DNA of 64,000 nucleotides from an uncultured Clostridia bacterium. Lineage in GTDB: Bacteria; Bacillota; Clostridia; UMGS1810. Below are positions 16,921 through 25,732 of the stretch, piece after piece. The notes below the pieces were generated by a model. It was not told the DNA's origin. It ran no database searches and saw nothing but the letters and a program-made list of their open reading frames with translations. Made by a program: the position numbers and the translations under genes. Numbering within the stretch: position 1 is the first letter of the stretch; each line of letters opens with the position of its first letter. Where the stretch lies: positions 124,001-188,000 of the forward strand of contig CAKSPF010000004.1 of assembly GCA_934481345.1 (NCBI GenBank). The letters are read 5' to 3'.

Positions 16921-18079
16921 TTGCCGTACCTCCCTGTTCAAAATCGCTTGCTCCCATTCTCACAACCTCTCCCGGATAACTCAATACATTCGAATCCGGT
17001 ATAAATACTGTTTGCGTTATTCCGTAGTATGCTCTGTACAATTCATCCCACGTCCTTCTTCCCACAACTCCGTCCGCAGTAATACCTATTGATTTCTGAA
17101 AAGCAATTACGGCATTTTCCGTTTCACGGTTAAATACTCCGGTAACGCTTACAAACGGCACAGCGTCATAAAATTCGCTTACAACCGCAAGGAAATACTG
17201 CAAAATTTCAACCTTTCTGCCCTCATCTCCCAGCCTCAGTGTATTAGGAAATTCCAAAGACGAACCGAAGAGCATTACGCCCTCGCTGTTAAGCTCGGCA
17301 AGTCTTTCTATACCGACATACAGCATAATCATCTTGTTCCATGTGGCAGCGCCTACCACACCATCGGGTGTAAGATTAAAGATTTCCTGAAACTGCCTTA
17401 CCGAACGCTGAGTTGCTTCTCCAAAAATTCCGTCCTCTTTTACTGCAGGTATGGCAGGATAATTGATTGCTATCCTGTTCAGCTGGACCTGAATCAAAAG
17501 TACATTCGGACCTCTGTCGCCTATACTTATCGGGTATCCGGGATACTGCGAGATTATATCCAGTATCGGAGCATTTCTCACAAGCTCTATGTTATCCCCG
17601 TAATAATACTGCAAAATTCCTATAGCGCTGTAACCCTGGCGTGCCAGATATTCACTTCCCCACTGCGAAAGTCCGTTGCAGGTTACGGTTGTTCCGTTGC
17701 AGTATTTAGCGGCAAGCGGCTCGATATAGCCTATTCTTCTTATATATGTAGTAAAAATGTCATCTACGATTCTGTCTATGTTTTCAAATATTGTTCTTCC
17801 TTTGATAAACTTCTGATCGTATGCCGTGGAGCTTGTGATATTAAAATCATATCCGCGGCTCGGATAAAATTCGGTATATACCCTGTTTAACGCATAGGAT
17901 ATTTGTGCATATATGTTGGCATAAATTGCCGCTTCGCTCCATGTAGGATAAATTTCGCTTGAAGCTACATTTTTTATGTACTGCGGAAAGCTCACCGTTA
18001 CATTTTCTGCATTTGAATCGGGTGCACCGAGATGTACCGTAATATAATTAGGCACATACGGCAATCTTGGAAGCGTCAT
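16913..18079 (-). CDS. SpoIID-like domain protein with two PG_binding_1 repeats
   Basis: A 388-residue protein. The N-terminal half resembles the SpoIID/LytB amidase-enhancer fold: SSEIYPTWSEAAIYANIYAQ near residue 50 corresponds to the EMPxxWxxEALKAQA core, followed by YCNGTTVTCNGLSQWGS and ILQYYYG. The C-terminal half has two PG_binding_1 repeats (DGIFGEATQRSVRQFQ, then TGVFNRETENAVIAFQ). No signal peptide is seen. GGGAGG six bases before the ATG at 18079 fixes the start; the open frame extends 26 codons further. It would bind, and possibly cleave, peptidoglycan glycan strands, perhaps in the forespore. Catalysis is inferred. Confidence 0.8.
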   Translation of the reverse strand: MTLPRLPYVPNYITVHLGAPDSNAENVTVSFPQYIKNVASSEIYPTWSEAAIYANIYAQISYALNRVYTEFYPSRGYDFNITSSTAYDQKFIKGRTIFENIDRIVDDIFTTYIRRIGYIEPLAAKYCNGTTVTCNGLSQWGSEYLARQGYSAIGILQYYYGDNIELVRNAPILDIISQYPGYPISIGDRGPNVLLIQVQLNRIAINYPAIPAVKEDGIFGEATQRSVRQFQEIFNLTPDGVVGAATWNKMIMLYVGIERLAELNSEGVMLFGSSLEFPNTLRLGDEGRKVEILQYFLAVVSEFYDAVPFVSVTGVFNRETENAVIAFQKSIGITADGVVGRRTWDELYRAYYGITQTVFIPDSNVLSYPGEVVRMGASDFEQGGTANE

Positions 18080-18095
18080 ACCATTCCTCCCTGCT

Positions 18096-18482
18096 TTATA
18101 AATTCTGAGGAGTTTGTGTAAATTCCTCACTTTTGCTGTCCGGCGACTCGTTTTCAATCAGGGGCACAAGCCCTGTGTCAACCAATGTAGTCTGATTTGC
18201 AAATACCTGTGCATTATTTATAAACACCGTATAATAATCCGGATGATCTATCCTTATATCCACAGTTGCAAATGGAGTAATGTCGCCCGGCGATTCACTA
18301 AGCGATTCATCAGGCGCACTTACGGTAACAGAAGTCGTAAGTCCGTTCTTGTCGGTAGTTCTTTTTCCCAAAAGTCTCGGAGGGTCTGATTCATTTGAGA
18401 GAACTGTCATTACAGCACCGATTAGGGGGAGCTGTCCTCTCGATGTGTAAATCCTTGCCGAAACATATCCGTTTTGTGCCAT
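18096..18482 (-). CDS. Small beta-sandwich protein heading the PG-binding cassette
   Basis: A 128-residue protein of unknown function. The pattern (GYVSARIYTSRGQLPLIGAV, then KRTTDKNGLTTSVTV, then TVDIRIDHPDYYTVF) resembles carboxypeptidase-regulatory/transthyretin-like beta-sandwich domains found in surface proteins. An acidic, Ser-rich tail follows. No signal peptide is seen. The ATG at 18482 follows GAGGTGGTGAAG. It is 16 bases from the SpoIID-like gene and probably forms one operon with the next two genes. Confidence 0.7.
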   Translation of the reverse strand: MAQNGYVSARIYTSRGQLPLIGAVMTVLSNESDPPRLLGKRTTDKNGLTTSVTVSAPDESLSESPGDITPFATVDIRIDHPDYYTVFINNAQVFANQTTLVDTGLVPLIENESPDSKSEEFTQTPQNL

Positions 18483-18506
18483 CTTCACCACCTCACAATA
18501 TTATAT

Positions 18507-18543
18507 TAAAAAAAAACAGTCATATGCAAAAAACATATGACTG
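18507..18543 (-). terminator. Terminator ending the GDSL-rex-P-loop operon
   Basis: Ten-bp perfect stem (18517-18526 with 18534-18543) followed on the minus strand by nine or more T. TATAAT-like sequence right after the T run may serve as the -10 for the downstream PG-binding cassette. Confidence 0.85.
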
Positions 18544-18557
18544 CAATGTGATTTATT

Positions 18558-19376
18558 CTATTTTCTGTTTTTTATTACAAGCGATTTTACATTAATGTTT
18601 ACAGCTTCCGTATATACCTCGGCATATTTTGAAATTGACGTTTGCACTGTGTTTTCAATGCTTTTGCAGCACTTTCTTATATCCGTTCCGTACACCAGTG
18701 AAACATCCATATAAAAAGCTACCCCGTTTTCAAGCTTTTCCACATACGTTTTCATTATATTTTCCACACCGCGGCAGCGCATTGCTTCATATTTTGCTAT
18801 CTGACACAAAACAGTATCGTTGATTTCAAAATCACCTATATAGCTGTATTCCGGACGCACTATTGACTTGTCATATGCAGACTCCGTATTTGCAAGCCTT
18901 CTGAAAACGCTCAGCGGATCGACAAAATATCCGGAAAAAGTTTTCCGTATTTCCATTGTCGGCACCGGTATAACGTGCTTCCCCTGCGTCATGCGTATTT
19001 GCCGCGCCCTTGCTATTTCCTCCGCCGATGCAATGTCCTCTATATGTACATATTCTGAAAACGGCGGCAGATTAAGCCGAGTGCGTATTTTTTCAACCAT
19101 TTTTTCGCTTGTTCCCAATATAAGTATTCCGTTCGGACGGCATTTTTCAATTGCGGAAATCATTTCCGCGCGCTTTGCCGCGTCTTCAAATATGGCTCTC
19201 TTTACCGCACCGATTTTTGTCTTTTCTCTCTTTGCGGAATTGCCCGCCACTATTTTATTGCGACATATTAGGATACCGTCGTCTATTATGTAATCAAGCC
19301 CTTTCTCCCCGGCAAGCCATATAGAGCGGTGGCTCTTTCCCGTTCCGCTCGCACCGGTCAGCGCAACCGTAATCAT
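18558..19376 (-). CDS. P-loop NTPase fused to an Asp23/Gls24-like domain
   Basis: A 272-residue protein with two parts. Residues 1-165 form a P-loop NTPase: Walker A TGASGTGKSH at residues 7-16, then an adenylate-kinase-like layout with GILILGTSEKM. Residues about 175-272 look like an Asp23/Gls24 domain (GDFEINDTVLCQIAKYEA, then DVSLVYGTDIRKC, ending NINVKSLVI). AGGAGAAAAG precedes the ATG at 19376, which overlaps the rex stop as ATGA. Predicted cytoplasmic; substrate unknown. Asp23-type domains are often linked to the envelope and stress, but no function is established here. Confidence 0.78.
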   Translation of the reverse strand: MITVALTGASGTGKSHRSIWLAGEKGLDYIIDDGILICRNKIVAGNSAKREKTKIGAVKRAIFEDAAKRAEMISAIEKCRPNGILILGTSEKMVEKIRTRLNLPPFSEYVHIEDIASAEEIARARQIRMTQGKHVIPVPTMEIRKTFSGYFVDPLSVFRRLANTESAYDKSIVRPEYSYIGDFEINDTVLCQIAKYEAMRCRGVENIMKTYVEKLENGVAFYMDVSLVYGTDIRKCCKSIENTVQTSISKYAEVYTEAVNINVKSLVIKNRK

Positions 19377-20020
19377 ATCTTTTCTCCTCTGTTTTTCATG
19401 GCGGTAAGCCTGTATGAAAGATTCATAAGCGAATCGCTCAGATGCACATTCTCCACTGCCACATCGTCCGGCAGCGACAAATCTACATATGCAAAATTCC
19501 ACAAAGCCTTTATTCCCATAGACGTCAGATTTACAGCCACGTCATTTACCGCCGATTTAGGAACGGTAAGCATGGCAATGTCGGGTTTGTTATCATCAAT
19601 AAACTTTTCTAATGTGCTGTAATCCTTAACGGTAAGCTCTCCTATTCTTGTTCCGATTATTTTTTTGTCAATATCGAAAATTCCTATCACGGAAAAGCCT
19701 CTTTTTTCAAAGCCGCTGTAGCATGCCAGAGCATGTCCTAAATATCCGGCACCGATTATGACCGCCTTATATCCTCTGTTAAGTCCCAAAATGTCCCCTA
19801 TTTTTCTGTACAGCATTTCAACGTTATATCCGTACCCCTGCTGCCCGAATCCGCCGAAACAGTTCAAATCCTGCCTTATCTGCGATGCGGTAAAGCCAAG
19901 CATATCGCTAAGCCCTTTTGATGAAATCCTTGTAATATTTTTCTTCATAAGCTCGCCCAAATACCTGTAATATCTCGGCAATCTTTTTATAACAACTTCG
20001 GAAACTTCGTTTTCTTTCAA
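19373..20020 (-). CDS. rex: Redox-sensing transcriptional repressor Rex
   Basis: NADH/NAD+-responsive repressor of fermentation and respiration genes. The 215-residue protein has an N-terminal winged helix (LPRYYRYL, then ISSKGLSDMLGFTASQIRQDL and FGGFGQQGYGYNV) and a Rossmann domain with VIIGAGYLGHALA, then FDID. The start is a TTG at 20020 with GGGGG eight bases upstream; no ATG is available nearby. The stop overlaps the start of the next gene. It follows a GDSL hydrolase by 37 bases. Confidence 0.96.
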   Translation of the reverse strand: MKENEVSEVVIKRLPRYYRYLGELMKKNITRISSKGLSDMLGFTASQIRQDLNCFGGFGQQGYGYNVEMLYRKIGDILGLNRGYKAVIIGAGYLGHALACYSGFEKRGFSVIGIFDIDKKIIGTRIGELTVKDYSTLEKFIDDNKPDIAMLTVPKSAVNDVAVNLTSMGIKALWNFAYVDLSLPDDVAVENVHLSDSLMNLSYRLTAMKNRGEKI

Positions 20021-20057
20021 AACTTCATCCCCCTTTGCAAAATTATACTATAGCATT

Positions 20058-21119
20058 TTAAAATACAGCTTTAAAAATCTCTGCTGCATTTAGCAGCACC
20101 CCTATAAACTTTACGGCAGACAAACCAAAGCTTTCGCTTCTGCCCGAAGCGCCGTCATTATTTTTTTCATTGTCATCAGCAAAAACTTCCTCCGAAAAGT
20201 TCCCGTTATCAGGCGCTGCCGGATTTTCGGCTGCTTTGTGCAGAGAATTAAATACTTTGTGGATTTTTGCGTTATTTGCCGATATTTTTTCAATAACCGC
20301 CGCCGAAATAATCTTATGCCCGTTTATGTTCGGATGCGGGTCGAACGATTTGAAATCATCCTGCACGTTTGTCACATTTGCTCCCGAATTTGCAAACGCA
20401 CTGTATACATCCGCTACATAATATCCTTCGGAGGAATTAAAAGCGCTGTTCATTTTTTTGATATACGGGTCTGCCAAGTCAAATATGTTCATGCCGAACA
20501 TAGCGCTTTTTCCGAACGGATTGTATATATTTGTGAAATAAACCTGTGCATTCGGAGAAATATCCCTTATCAGAGCGTAAAGCCTGCCGAGTTTTTGAAT
20601 ATATGCGTCACAGACGGCGTTCAACTCGGCATTGTCGATAAATTCGTTCTTTATAATATTCATCTGCTCATAAGCACCTTTTAATGCTTCGGCACTGCCC
20701 GCGTCATCAAATACCGACGTGTCAATTCTGCTCAGATTTTTGTTAATAATGCTGTTAAACACATTTAAAATGTCATTTGAACCTATACTTACGGTTATAA
20801 TATCTGCATTTTTTATTACGTCCGGATTGCTTTTCAGTTTATTATACAAACCGTCCGTAGTCAATCCGTTTACCGAAAGCGAGGTATATTCCACCTCACA
20901 TCCGCCGTAAATTTCGGGCAGAGTATTTTTCACAAGCGTTGTATATGCATTTGCAGAACCGCCGCTTTTTGTATAATCGGGCAAAGCATACCCTGTGGCA
21001 ATGCTGTCCCCCAATGCGGCATATTTGATTTTTTGTTTCTTTGTTTCTTCCGCATGTACTGCAAATATCATAAGTACAAGTATTATTGATAAAATAAAAA
21101 ATGTAAGCCTTTTTATCAC
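20058..21119 (-). CDS. Exported SGNH/GDSL hydrolase
   Basis: Secreted esterase or lipase-like enzyme of 353 residues. A signal peptide (MIKRLTFFILSIILVLMIFAVHA) is followed by the SGNH blocks: GDSIATGY (Ser, near residue 37), SVNGLTTDG (Gly), SIGSNDILN (Asn) and DPHPNINGH (Asp/His). A low-complexity linker and a hydrophobic C-terminal stretch end the protein and may anchor it. The start is GTG at 21119 with GAGGT seven bases upstream. Substrate unknown: polysaccharide acetyl esters or lipids are possible. Confidence 0.88.
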   Translation of the reverse strand: MIKRLTFFILSIILVLMIFAVHAEETKKQKIKYAALGDSIATGYALPDYTKSGGSANAYTTLVKNTLPEIYGGCEVEYTSLSVNGLTTDGLYNKLKSNPDVIKNADIITVSIGSNDILNVFNSIINKNLSRIDTSVFDDAGSAEALKGAYEQMNIIKNEFIDNAELNAVCDAYIQKLGRLYALIRDISPNAQVYFTNIYNPFGKSAMFGMNIFDLADPYIKKMNSAFNSSEGYYVADVYSAFANSGANVTNVQDDFKSFDPHPNINGHKIISAAVIEKISANNAKIHKVFNSLHKAAENPAAPDNGNFSEEVFADDNEKNNDGASGRSESFGLSAVKFIGVLLNAAEIFKAVF

Positions 21120-21253
21120 TTTTATTACCTCGTTGATTAGTAATCACAATATAATAAACTTTATTTGCATAAAAATATTTTTTCTTACTTTTTAAATTAT
21201 ATAACTTTTTTTAAAATTTTACAACAGTTAATCGCAAAAACAGGTTAATTCCT

Positions 21254-21292
21254 CAAAAAAATTGCGGGTTAGCTGTTAGCCGCACCCGCAAA
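21254..21292 (-). terminator. Terminator after the frameshifted exported-protein gene
   Basis: Stem TTGCGGGT/ACCCGCAA (21262-21269 with 21284-21291) followed on the minus strand by seven T. Confidence 0.8.
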
Positions 21293-21296
21293 TTTT

Positions 21297-22998
21297 TCAG
21301 TACAGTTTTGTCATACCGGTATCATTATTTTGATATATCGTTTCAATCGGCTCGCCATTAATGCTCGCTTTTGCATCGCTTGAAATATCTACTCTTGTGT
21401 TAAATGAATATATATCTTTCACATTGCCGTCAATTATTCGCAAAAAAACCATCGTTGCCGTGTCGTTATCAAAATAGTCGGTACTCTCACCGCCCATAAA
21501 ATCACCCGAAATTACCGGCTTTCTGTAAGACGGAGCATAGCTGTACTTATTTGTTTTTTCTTTTAATATAAAAAACGGTTCTTCACAATCCGAGCCTGCT
21601 ATAATATCTATGACCTCTCCTCTCGGAAACGCACGGTGCTTGTTATTTGCAATATAGCCGAAAACGAATTCGTTATTTTCGCTGTATTCATTAAACGCTT
21701 CCGTATAAACCTTCAAGATACCGTTTTTATCTATTTTACCAAGTACGGCATATGAACCGACAACGCCGTTTCTTGTTTCTGCAACATCAAACACGTCACC
21801 GACTGCCAATTCATCCGGCCTTATACCGTTAGTTATCAAAAGATTGCGTGAATCATCTGTAAATATTATTTCGCCTTCGGTTTCATCCTTAATATACTTT
21901 ACGGTTATTGCGTCCTCACCGTTATACGTTGTTTGCCATAAATCCGTCACTATTGAAAGACCTGTCTTATCGGAAAAGCCTATTCCATAATCCGTCACGA
22001 TAAATGCCGTATTTTTTCCGTCCGCATTATTAAATACATAACCGGTAAGTTTAATTATTCTTATATAACCAAAGCCTGTTACGTCATTGCCTGTATCCGT
22101 ACAATAGGCAACAATGTCACCCTCGCTGAAATCAGATGCCGAAAGCACATTTCCGTCATTGTCGGCTGTGATAATCTCAATGTCGGAATTTTCATAATCA
22201 AGAGGTATTACACCTTCAGACAATTTCATATTCCATTTGTTATTATCCGTTTGTTTCACAGATATAATTTCACTGTAAGAATATTCAAATGCAGTAACAA
22301 AATCCACCATACCGTCAACGTCAATATCACTGAAAGTAATAATTACATCAGTGTCATTAACATCAACATTTTCAGGCAAAATCAAAGCCAAAAGCTGATT
22401 TACATCAGTCATTGCATAACGTGTGCCATTGTAAGAAAGTTTAAACGACGGCGCCATGTTAATTACGGAAAAATCATCATTTTCATCATAATAGCAAAAA
22501 TTTAAACCATTACACTTTTTTCCGCAATATCACTTGAAATGACTGTTGTTGAATTTTCAGAAACCTCTGTAACATCAACCTCCTGACATTCAGCAATCGG
22601 TTTCAGAAAAGAGTTAAATGCAAATAATTTGATTTTGCAATTTTTGTTAAAATCAGTCATTGTTCCGTCAAAATCAAATGTAACAGTAGCCATATCAGTA
22701 TCCAGCTTGAATGAAACTGTCTTTACAAGCGTGTTATTCCGGTAAAGTGCCGCATATCCAAAACTGTTATCATTTATCGTTTGACCGAGTAAAATGTTAA
22801 CTGAAATTTCTTCTGATTTCTCATCTAATATACCTCCGGCTGTAAACGAGGTAAGATACTTTCCCTTTCCTGTTGAAGCTGCACTACCGCCGGAACCGGT
22901 ATCAAGCTGCGCACCTGCCAAAAGCGGAAAAAAGCTCAAAATCAGCATAAGTATCAAAAAACCGAAATTCTTTTAATGTTTTTCTCTCTGTTTTTCAT
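21297..22998 (-). pseudogene. Exported surface-type protein broken by two homopolymer frameshifts
   Basis: Three pieces form one gene. A well-placed start (ATG 22998, GGAGGG upstream) gives 14 codons and then TGA at 22956-22954. Adding one base to the six-T run (plus-strand A run 22956-22961) restores a signal peptide reading ISVFLILMLILSFFPLLAGA and continues to a stop at 22502. Adding one base to a second six-base run (22516-22521) joins the next frame through to 21297. The repaired protein would be about 567 residues: signal peptide, a beta-rich domain (KTVSFKLDTDMATVTFDF) like those in clostridial surface proteins, then a long region with a calcium-loop-like DIDVDGMVDF. Promoter and terminator are intact. 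Decay, sequencing error or -1 slippage are all possible. Confidence 0.7.
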
Positions 22999-23061
22999 AA
23001 AACCCTCCTCAATCTTGCTTGATAATTCGTTTGTCATCCATGAATTTCCTTAATTAAATTT

Positions 23062-23090
23062 ATTGTATCATATATCCTATTGAAATTCAA
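23062..23090 (-). promoter_or_regulatory. Promoter of the frameshifted exported-protein gene
   Basis: Minus strand TTGAAT (23090-23085), 17 bases, TACAAT (23067-23062), about 65 bases before the ATG at 22998. Confidence 0.7.
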
Positions 23091-23112
23091 TATAATTATG
23101 GGATTTTTTTCA

Positions 23113-23155
23113 AAATAAAAAGCCGCCCGCAGATAAACTATCTACGAGCAGCCAA
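23113..23155 (-). terminator. Terminator after rplL
   Basis: Fifteen-pair stem with G-U pairs (23121-23135 with 23139-23153), followed on the minus strand by TTTTATTTTG. It closes the ribosomal-protein operon before any rpoB gene. Confidence 0.8.
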
Positions 23156-23192
23156 TTAACAGAATAAATTCAATTCAATCAATGAATCAAAA

Positions 23193-23564
23193 TTACTTTA
23201 ATTCTACAACTGCGCCTGCTTCTTCAAGAAGAGCTTTGAGCTTTTCAGCGTCATCCTTTGAAGCGCCTTCTTTGATTGTGCTCGGAGCACCGTCAACCAT
23301 GTCTTTTGCTTCTTTAAGACCAAGACCTGTAGCTTCTCTTACAGCCTTAACAACTTTAAGCTTAGCAGCGCCTGCTTCTTTAAGAACAACGTCGAATTCT
23401 GTCTTTTCAGCTTCAGCAGCACCTGCAGCTGCACCGCCTGCTGCAACTGCTACAGGAGCAGCAGCGCTAACACCGAATTCTTCCTCCATCATCTTAACCA
23501 ATTCAGCAACTTCTAATAACTTTAATTCTTTGATATCAGCAATAATCTGTTCAATACTACTCAT
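23193..23564 (-). CDS. rplL: 50S ribosomal protein bL12 (L7/L12)
   Basis: Stalk protein of 123 residues that recruits translation GTPases. It has the N-terminal dimerisation helix pair (LLEVAELVKMMEEEFGV), an Ala/Gly-rich hinge and the C-terminal domain with VKAVREATGLGLKEAKDMVD and a closing VELK. GGAGG precedes the start. It follows rplJ by about 100 bases. Confidence 0.98.
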   Translation of the reverse strand: MSSIEQIIADIKELKLLEVAELVKMMEEEFGVSAAAPVAVAAGGAAAGAAEAEKTEFDVVLKEAGAAKLKVVKAVREATGLGLKEAKDMVDGAPSTIKEGASKDDAEKLKALLEEAGAVVELK

Positions 23565-23666
23565 TTTATCTTACCTCCTATAGTAAAATTTAATTAATTT
23601 TGTTATAAATGCGGCGAACATACACCGTTTTGTTATGACAGCAGTGCCGTCGTTAATTACACCGTA

Positions 23667-24299
23667 TTATTCAGCCGGTGTTTCAGCAGTTTCCTCAGCA
23701 GCAGCTTCTTCAGCCGGTACCTCCTGAACTGCTTCAGCCTGTTCAGCCGGAGCTTCCTCCTGAGCTGCAGGTGCTTCTTCCTTTGAAGCGGTAATCTCTG
23801 ACGGTTCAACACCGTTATCAACTAACGCCTGCAATGTTCTTACCAACTTAGATATAGGAGCGTTGAGGCTTCCCATAATAGCAGCGATAAGAGTTTCTCT
23901 CGACGGTGTCTTTGCTAAAGTGTTGATTTCCTCCAAAGAAATTACGTTTCCGTCAAGGAAACCTGCCTTGATTTTAAGACACTCATTATCCTTTGCAAAT
24001 TCAGATATAACCTTAGCCGGAGCAACCGGATCATCAGCGCTTATAGCAAGAGATGTAGGTCCGTTGAGCTGGTCGTCCAGACCGCTTAAACCAACTTCGT
24101 TAGCTGCAAATCTTGTCAGTGTGTTTTTAACAACCTTGTATTCAACGCCGGCTTCTCTTAACTTTCTGCGAAGGTTAGTATCCTCCTCAACTGTAAGACC
24201 TCTGTAATCAACTATTACACCGGCCTGTGCAGATTTTAATTTTTCAACCAAATCAGCTACAATCTGCTTTTTCTGTTCCAATACATTAGCACTTGGCAT
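23667..24299 (-). CDS. rplJ: 50S ribosomal protein uL10
   Basis: Stalk base protein that anchors L7/L12. The 210-residue product has the usual N-terminal 23S rRNA-binding domain (GVIVDYRGLTVEEDTNLRRK, then NTLTRFAANE) and L12-binding helix, followed by an unusually long Ala/Glu/Pro-rich acidic tail of about 40 residues. The ATG at 24299 sits eight bases from GGAGG and is chosen over a GTG three codons upstream. Expression is under the L10 leader. Confidence 0.97.
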   Translation of the reverse strand: MPSANVLEQKKQIVADLVEKLKSAQAGVIVDYRGLTVEEDTNLRRKLREAGVEYKVVKNTLTRFAANEVGLSGLDDQLNGPTSLAISADDPVAPAKVISEFAKDNECLKIKAGFLDGNVISLEEINTLAKTPSRETLIAAIMGSLNAPISKLVRTLQALVDNGVEPSEITASKEEAPAAQEEAPAEQAEAVQEVPAEEAAAEETAETPAE

Positions 24300-24360
24300 A
24301 ATTTTCACCTCCCAAAAAATATGTGAGTGTATATATACTACACTTTAATATCAACAGATA

Positions 24361-24478
24361 TAAAAAAGGTTTCCCACAAGACATGAGAAACCTGTAAAAG
24401 CAAAATAATTATTTACTGTACACGATTCCTCGGCAGGATTTACATATTAAAACACCTGCTGTCTGCGGACTCTTTTAT
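24361..24478 (-). promoter_or_regulatory. Ribosomal protein L10 leader with attenuator
   Basis: Between rplA and rplJ the minus strand shows the L10-leader elements: GACAGCAGGTG (near 24463), AATCCTGCCGAGG (near 24440-24428) and, further 3', a terminator hairpin AGGTTTC/GAAACCT (24393-24367) followed by TTTTTT. L10(L12)4 binding to this RNA is known to regulate rplJ-rplL in Firmicutes. The arrangement here implies transcription attenuation. Confidence 0.85.
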
Positions 24479-24548
24479 TAATATATCATATTAATGCAAA
24501 TTTGTCAAGCATTAATTACAAACAAAGTAATATCTGTCCAAAACTATA

Positions 24549-25244
24549 TTAGTTACCGAATTTAGAAGTATTGAGCTTCACACCCGGTCCCATTGTCGAA
24601 GTAACGGCAATGCTCTTAAGGTACTGACCTTTTGCAGCAGCCGGTTTAGCCTTAACAATAGCGGCAATAAGTGTAGTGAAGTTTTCCTTTAACTTATCTA
24701 CGCCGAAAGAGCTTTTTCCGATTGGGCAGTGAATGATGTTTGTCTTATCGAGTCTGTACTCGATTTTACCGGCTTTGATATCTGCAACAGCTTTTGCAAC
24801 ATCAGGAGAAACAGTACCTGCCTTGGGGTTAGGCATCAAGCCCTTAGGTCCCAAAACTCTACCTATTCTACCAACCATACCCATCATATCGGGAGTTGCT
24901 ACAACAACGTCAAAATCAAACCAGTTTTCGTTCTGGATTTTTGCTACCAATTCATCAGCGCCTGCGTAATCTGCACCGGCATCAAGAGCTTTTTGAACAT
25001 TATCACCTTTAACAAATGCCAAAACTCTGATTTTTTTACCTGTACCGTGCGGAAGAACAACTGCGCCTCTAACCTGCTGATCGGCATGTCTTGAGTCAAC
25101 ACCGAGTCTTATGTGAGCTTCAACTGTTTCGTCAAATTTAGCCTTTGAAGTTTTAACAACTAAATCCAAAGCTTCTTCAACATCATAATACTTGTTGCTT
25201 TCGATTAATTTAACACTATCTAAATATTTTTTACCTCTATGCAC
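24549..25244 (-). CDS. rplA: 50S ribosomal protein uL1
   Basis: L1-stalk protein of 231 residues that helps release deacylated tRNA and can repress its own mRNA. Typical segments: GKKYLDSVKLI at the start, GVDSRHADQQVRGAVVLPHG, VGRIGRVLGPKGLMPNPKAGTV, and GPGVKLN near the end. Standard length. It follows rplK by about 60 bases. Confidence 0.98.
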   Translation of the reverse strand: MHRGKKYLDSVKLIESNKYYDVEEALDLVVKTSKAKFDETVEAHIRLGVDSRHADQQVRGAVVLPHGTGKKIRVLAFVKGDNVQKALDAGADYAGADELVAKIQNENWFDFDVVVATPDMMGMVGRIGRVLGPKGLMPNPKAGTVSPDVAKAVADIKAGKIEYRLDKTNIIHCPIGKSSFGVDKLKENFTTLIAAIVKAKPAAAKGQYLKSIAVTSTMGPGVKLNTSKFGN

Positions 25245-25306
25245 TATTCTTTCCTCCTTATGTGGTATATCGGAATATCAAAATTCCTCCCACGTATTCA
25301 AAACAA

Positions 25307-25732
25307 TCAGTCTTCAACTACAATTCCCATGCTTCTTGCAGTACCTGCAATCATGCTCATGGCAGATTCAATGCTTGCTGCATTTAAATCAGGCATTTTC
25401 TGCTCGGCTATAGCCTTTACCGCATCCTTGCTTATTGTAGCAACCTTTGTTTTGTTCGGTACACCGGAACCGCTTTGAATTTTGCATGCTTTCTTCAATA
25501 AAACAGCTGCCGGCGGAGTTTTGGTGATAAATGAGAAAGATCTGTCCTGATATACTGTAATAACTACAGGGATAACAAGACCTGCGTCCTTTGCTGTTTT
25601 TTCGTTAAACTCCTTACAGAACTGCATGATATTAACACCATGCTGACCAAGTGCAGGACCAACCGGCGGTGCTGGTGTAGCCTTGCCAGCCTCAATCTGA
25701 AGCTTTATGAAACCTGTTACTTTCTGTGCCAT
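25307..25732 (-). CDS. rplK: 50S ribosomal protein uL11
   Basis: GTPase-centre protein of 141 residues. It has the Pro-rich hinge PAPPVGPALGQHGVNIM, the TVYQDRSFSFITKTPPAA strand region, and the C-terminal rRNA-binding domain. The frame is open 21 codons upstream, but the ATG at 25732 follows GGGAGGTG and matches the family start (MAQKVTGFIKLQ). Confidence 0.98.
   Translation of the reverse strand: MAQKVTGFIKLQIEAGKATPAPPVGPALGQHGVNIMQFCKEFNEKTAKDAGLVIPVVITVYQDRSFSFITKTPPAAVLLKKACKIQSGSGVPNKTKVATISKDAVKAIAEQKMPDLNAASIESAMSMIAGTARSMGIVVED

Noticed and set aside
16381..18482. Prophage endolysin module
   Set aside because: PG_binding_1 repeats are present but there is no catalytic lysozyme/amidase domain, holin or structural phage gene, and codon use matches neighbours.
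22954..22961. Programmed -1 frameshift to rescue the exported-protein gene
   Set aside because: Neither site is a canonical X XXY YYZ heptamer in the reading frame, and two independent efficient shifts would be needed; decay or sequencing error is simpler. Kept only as an alternative.
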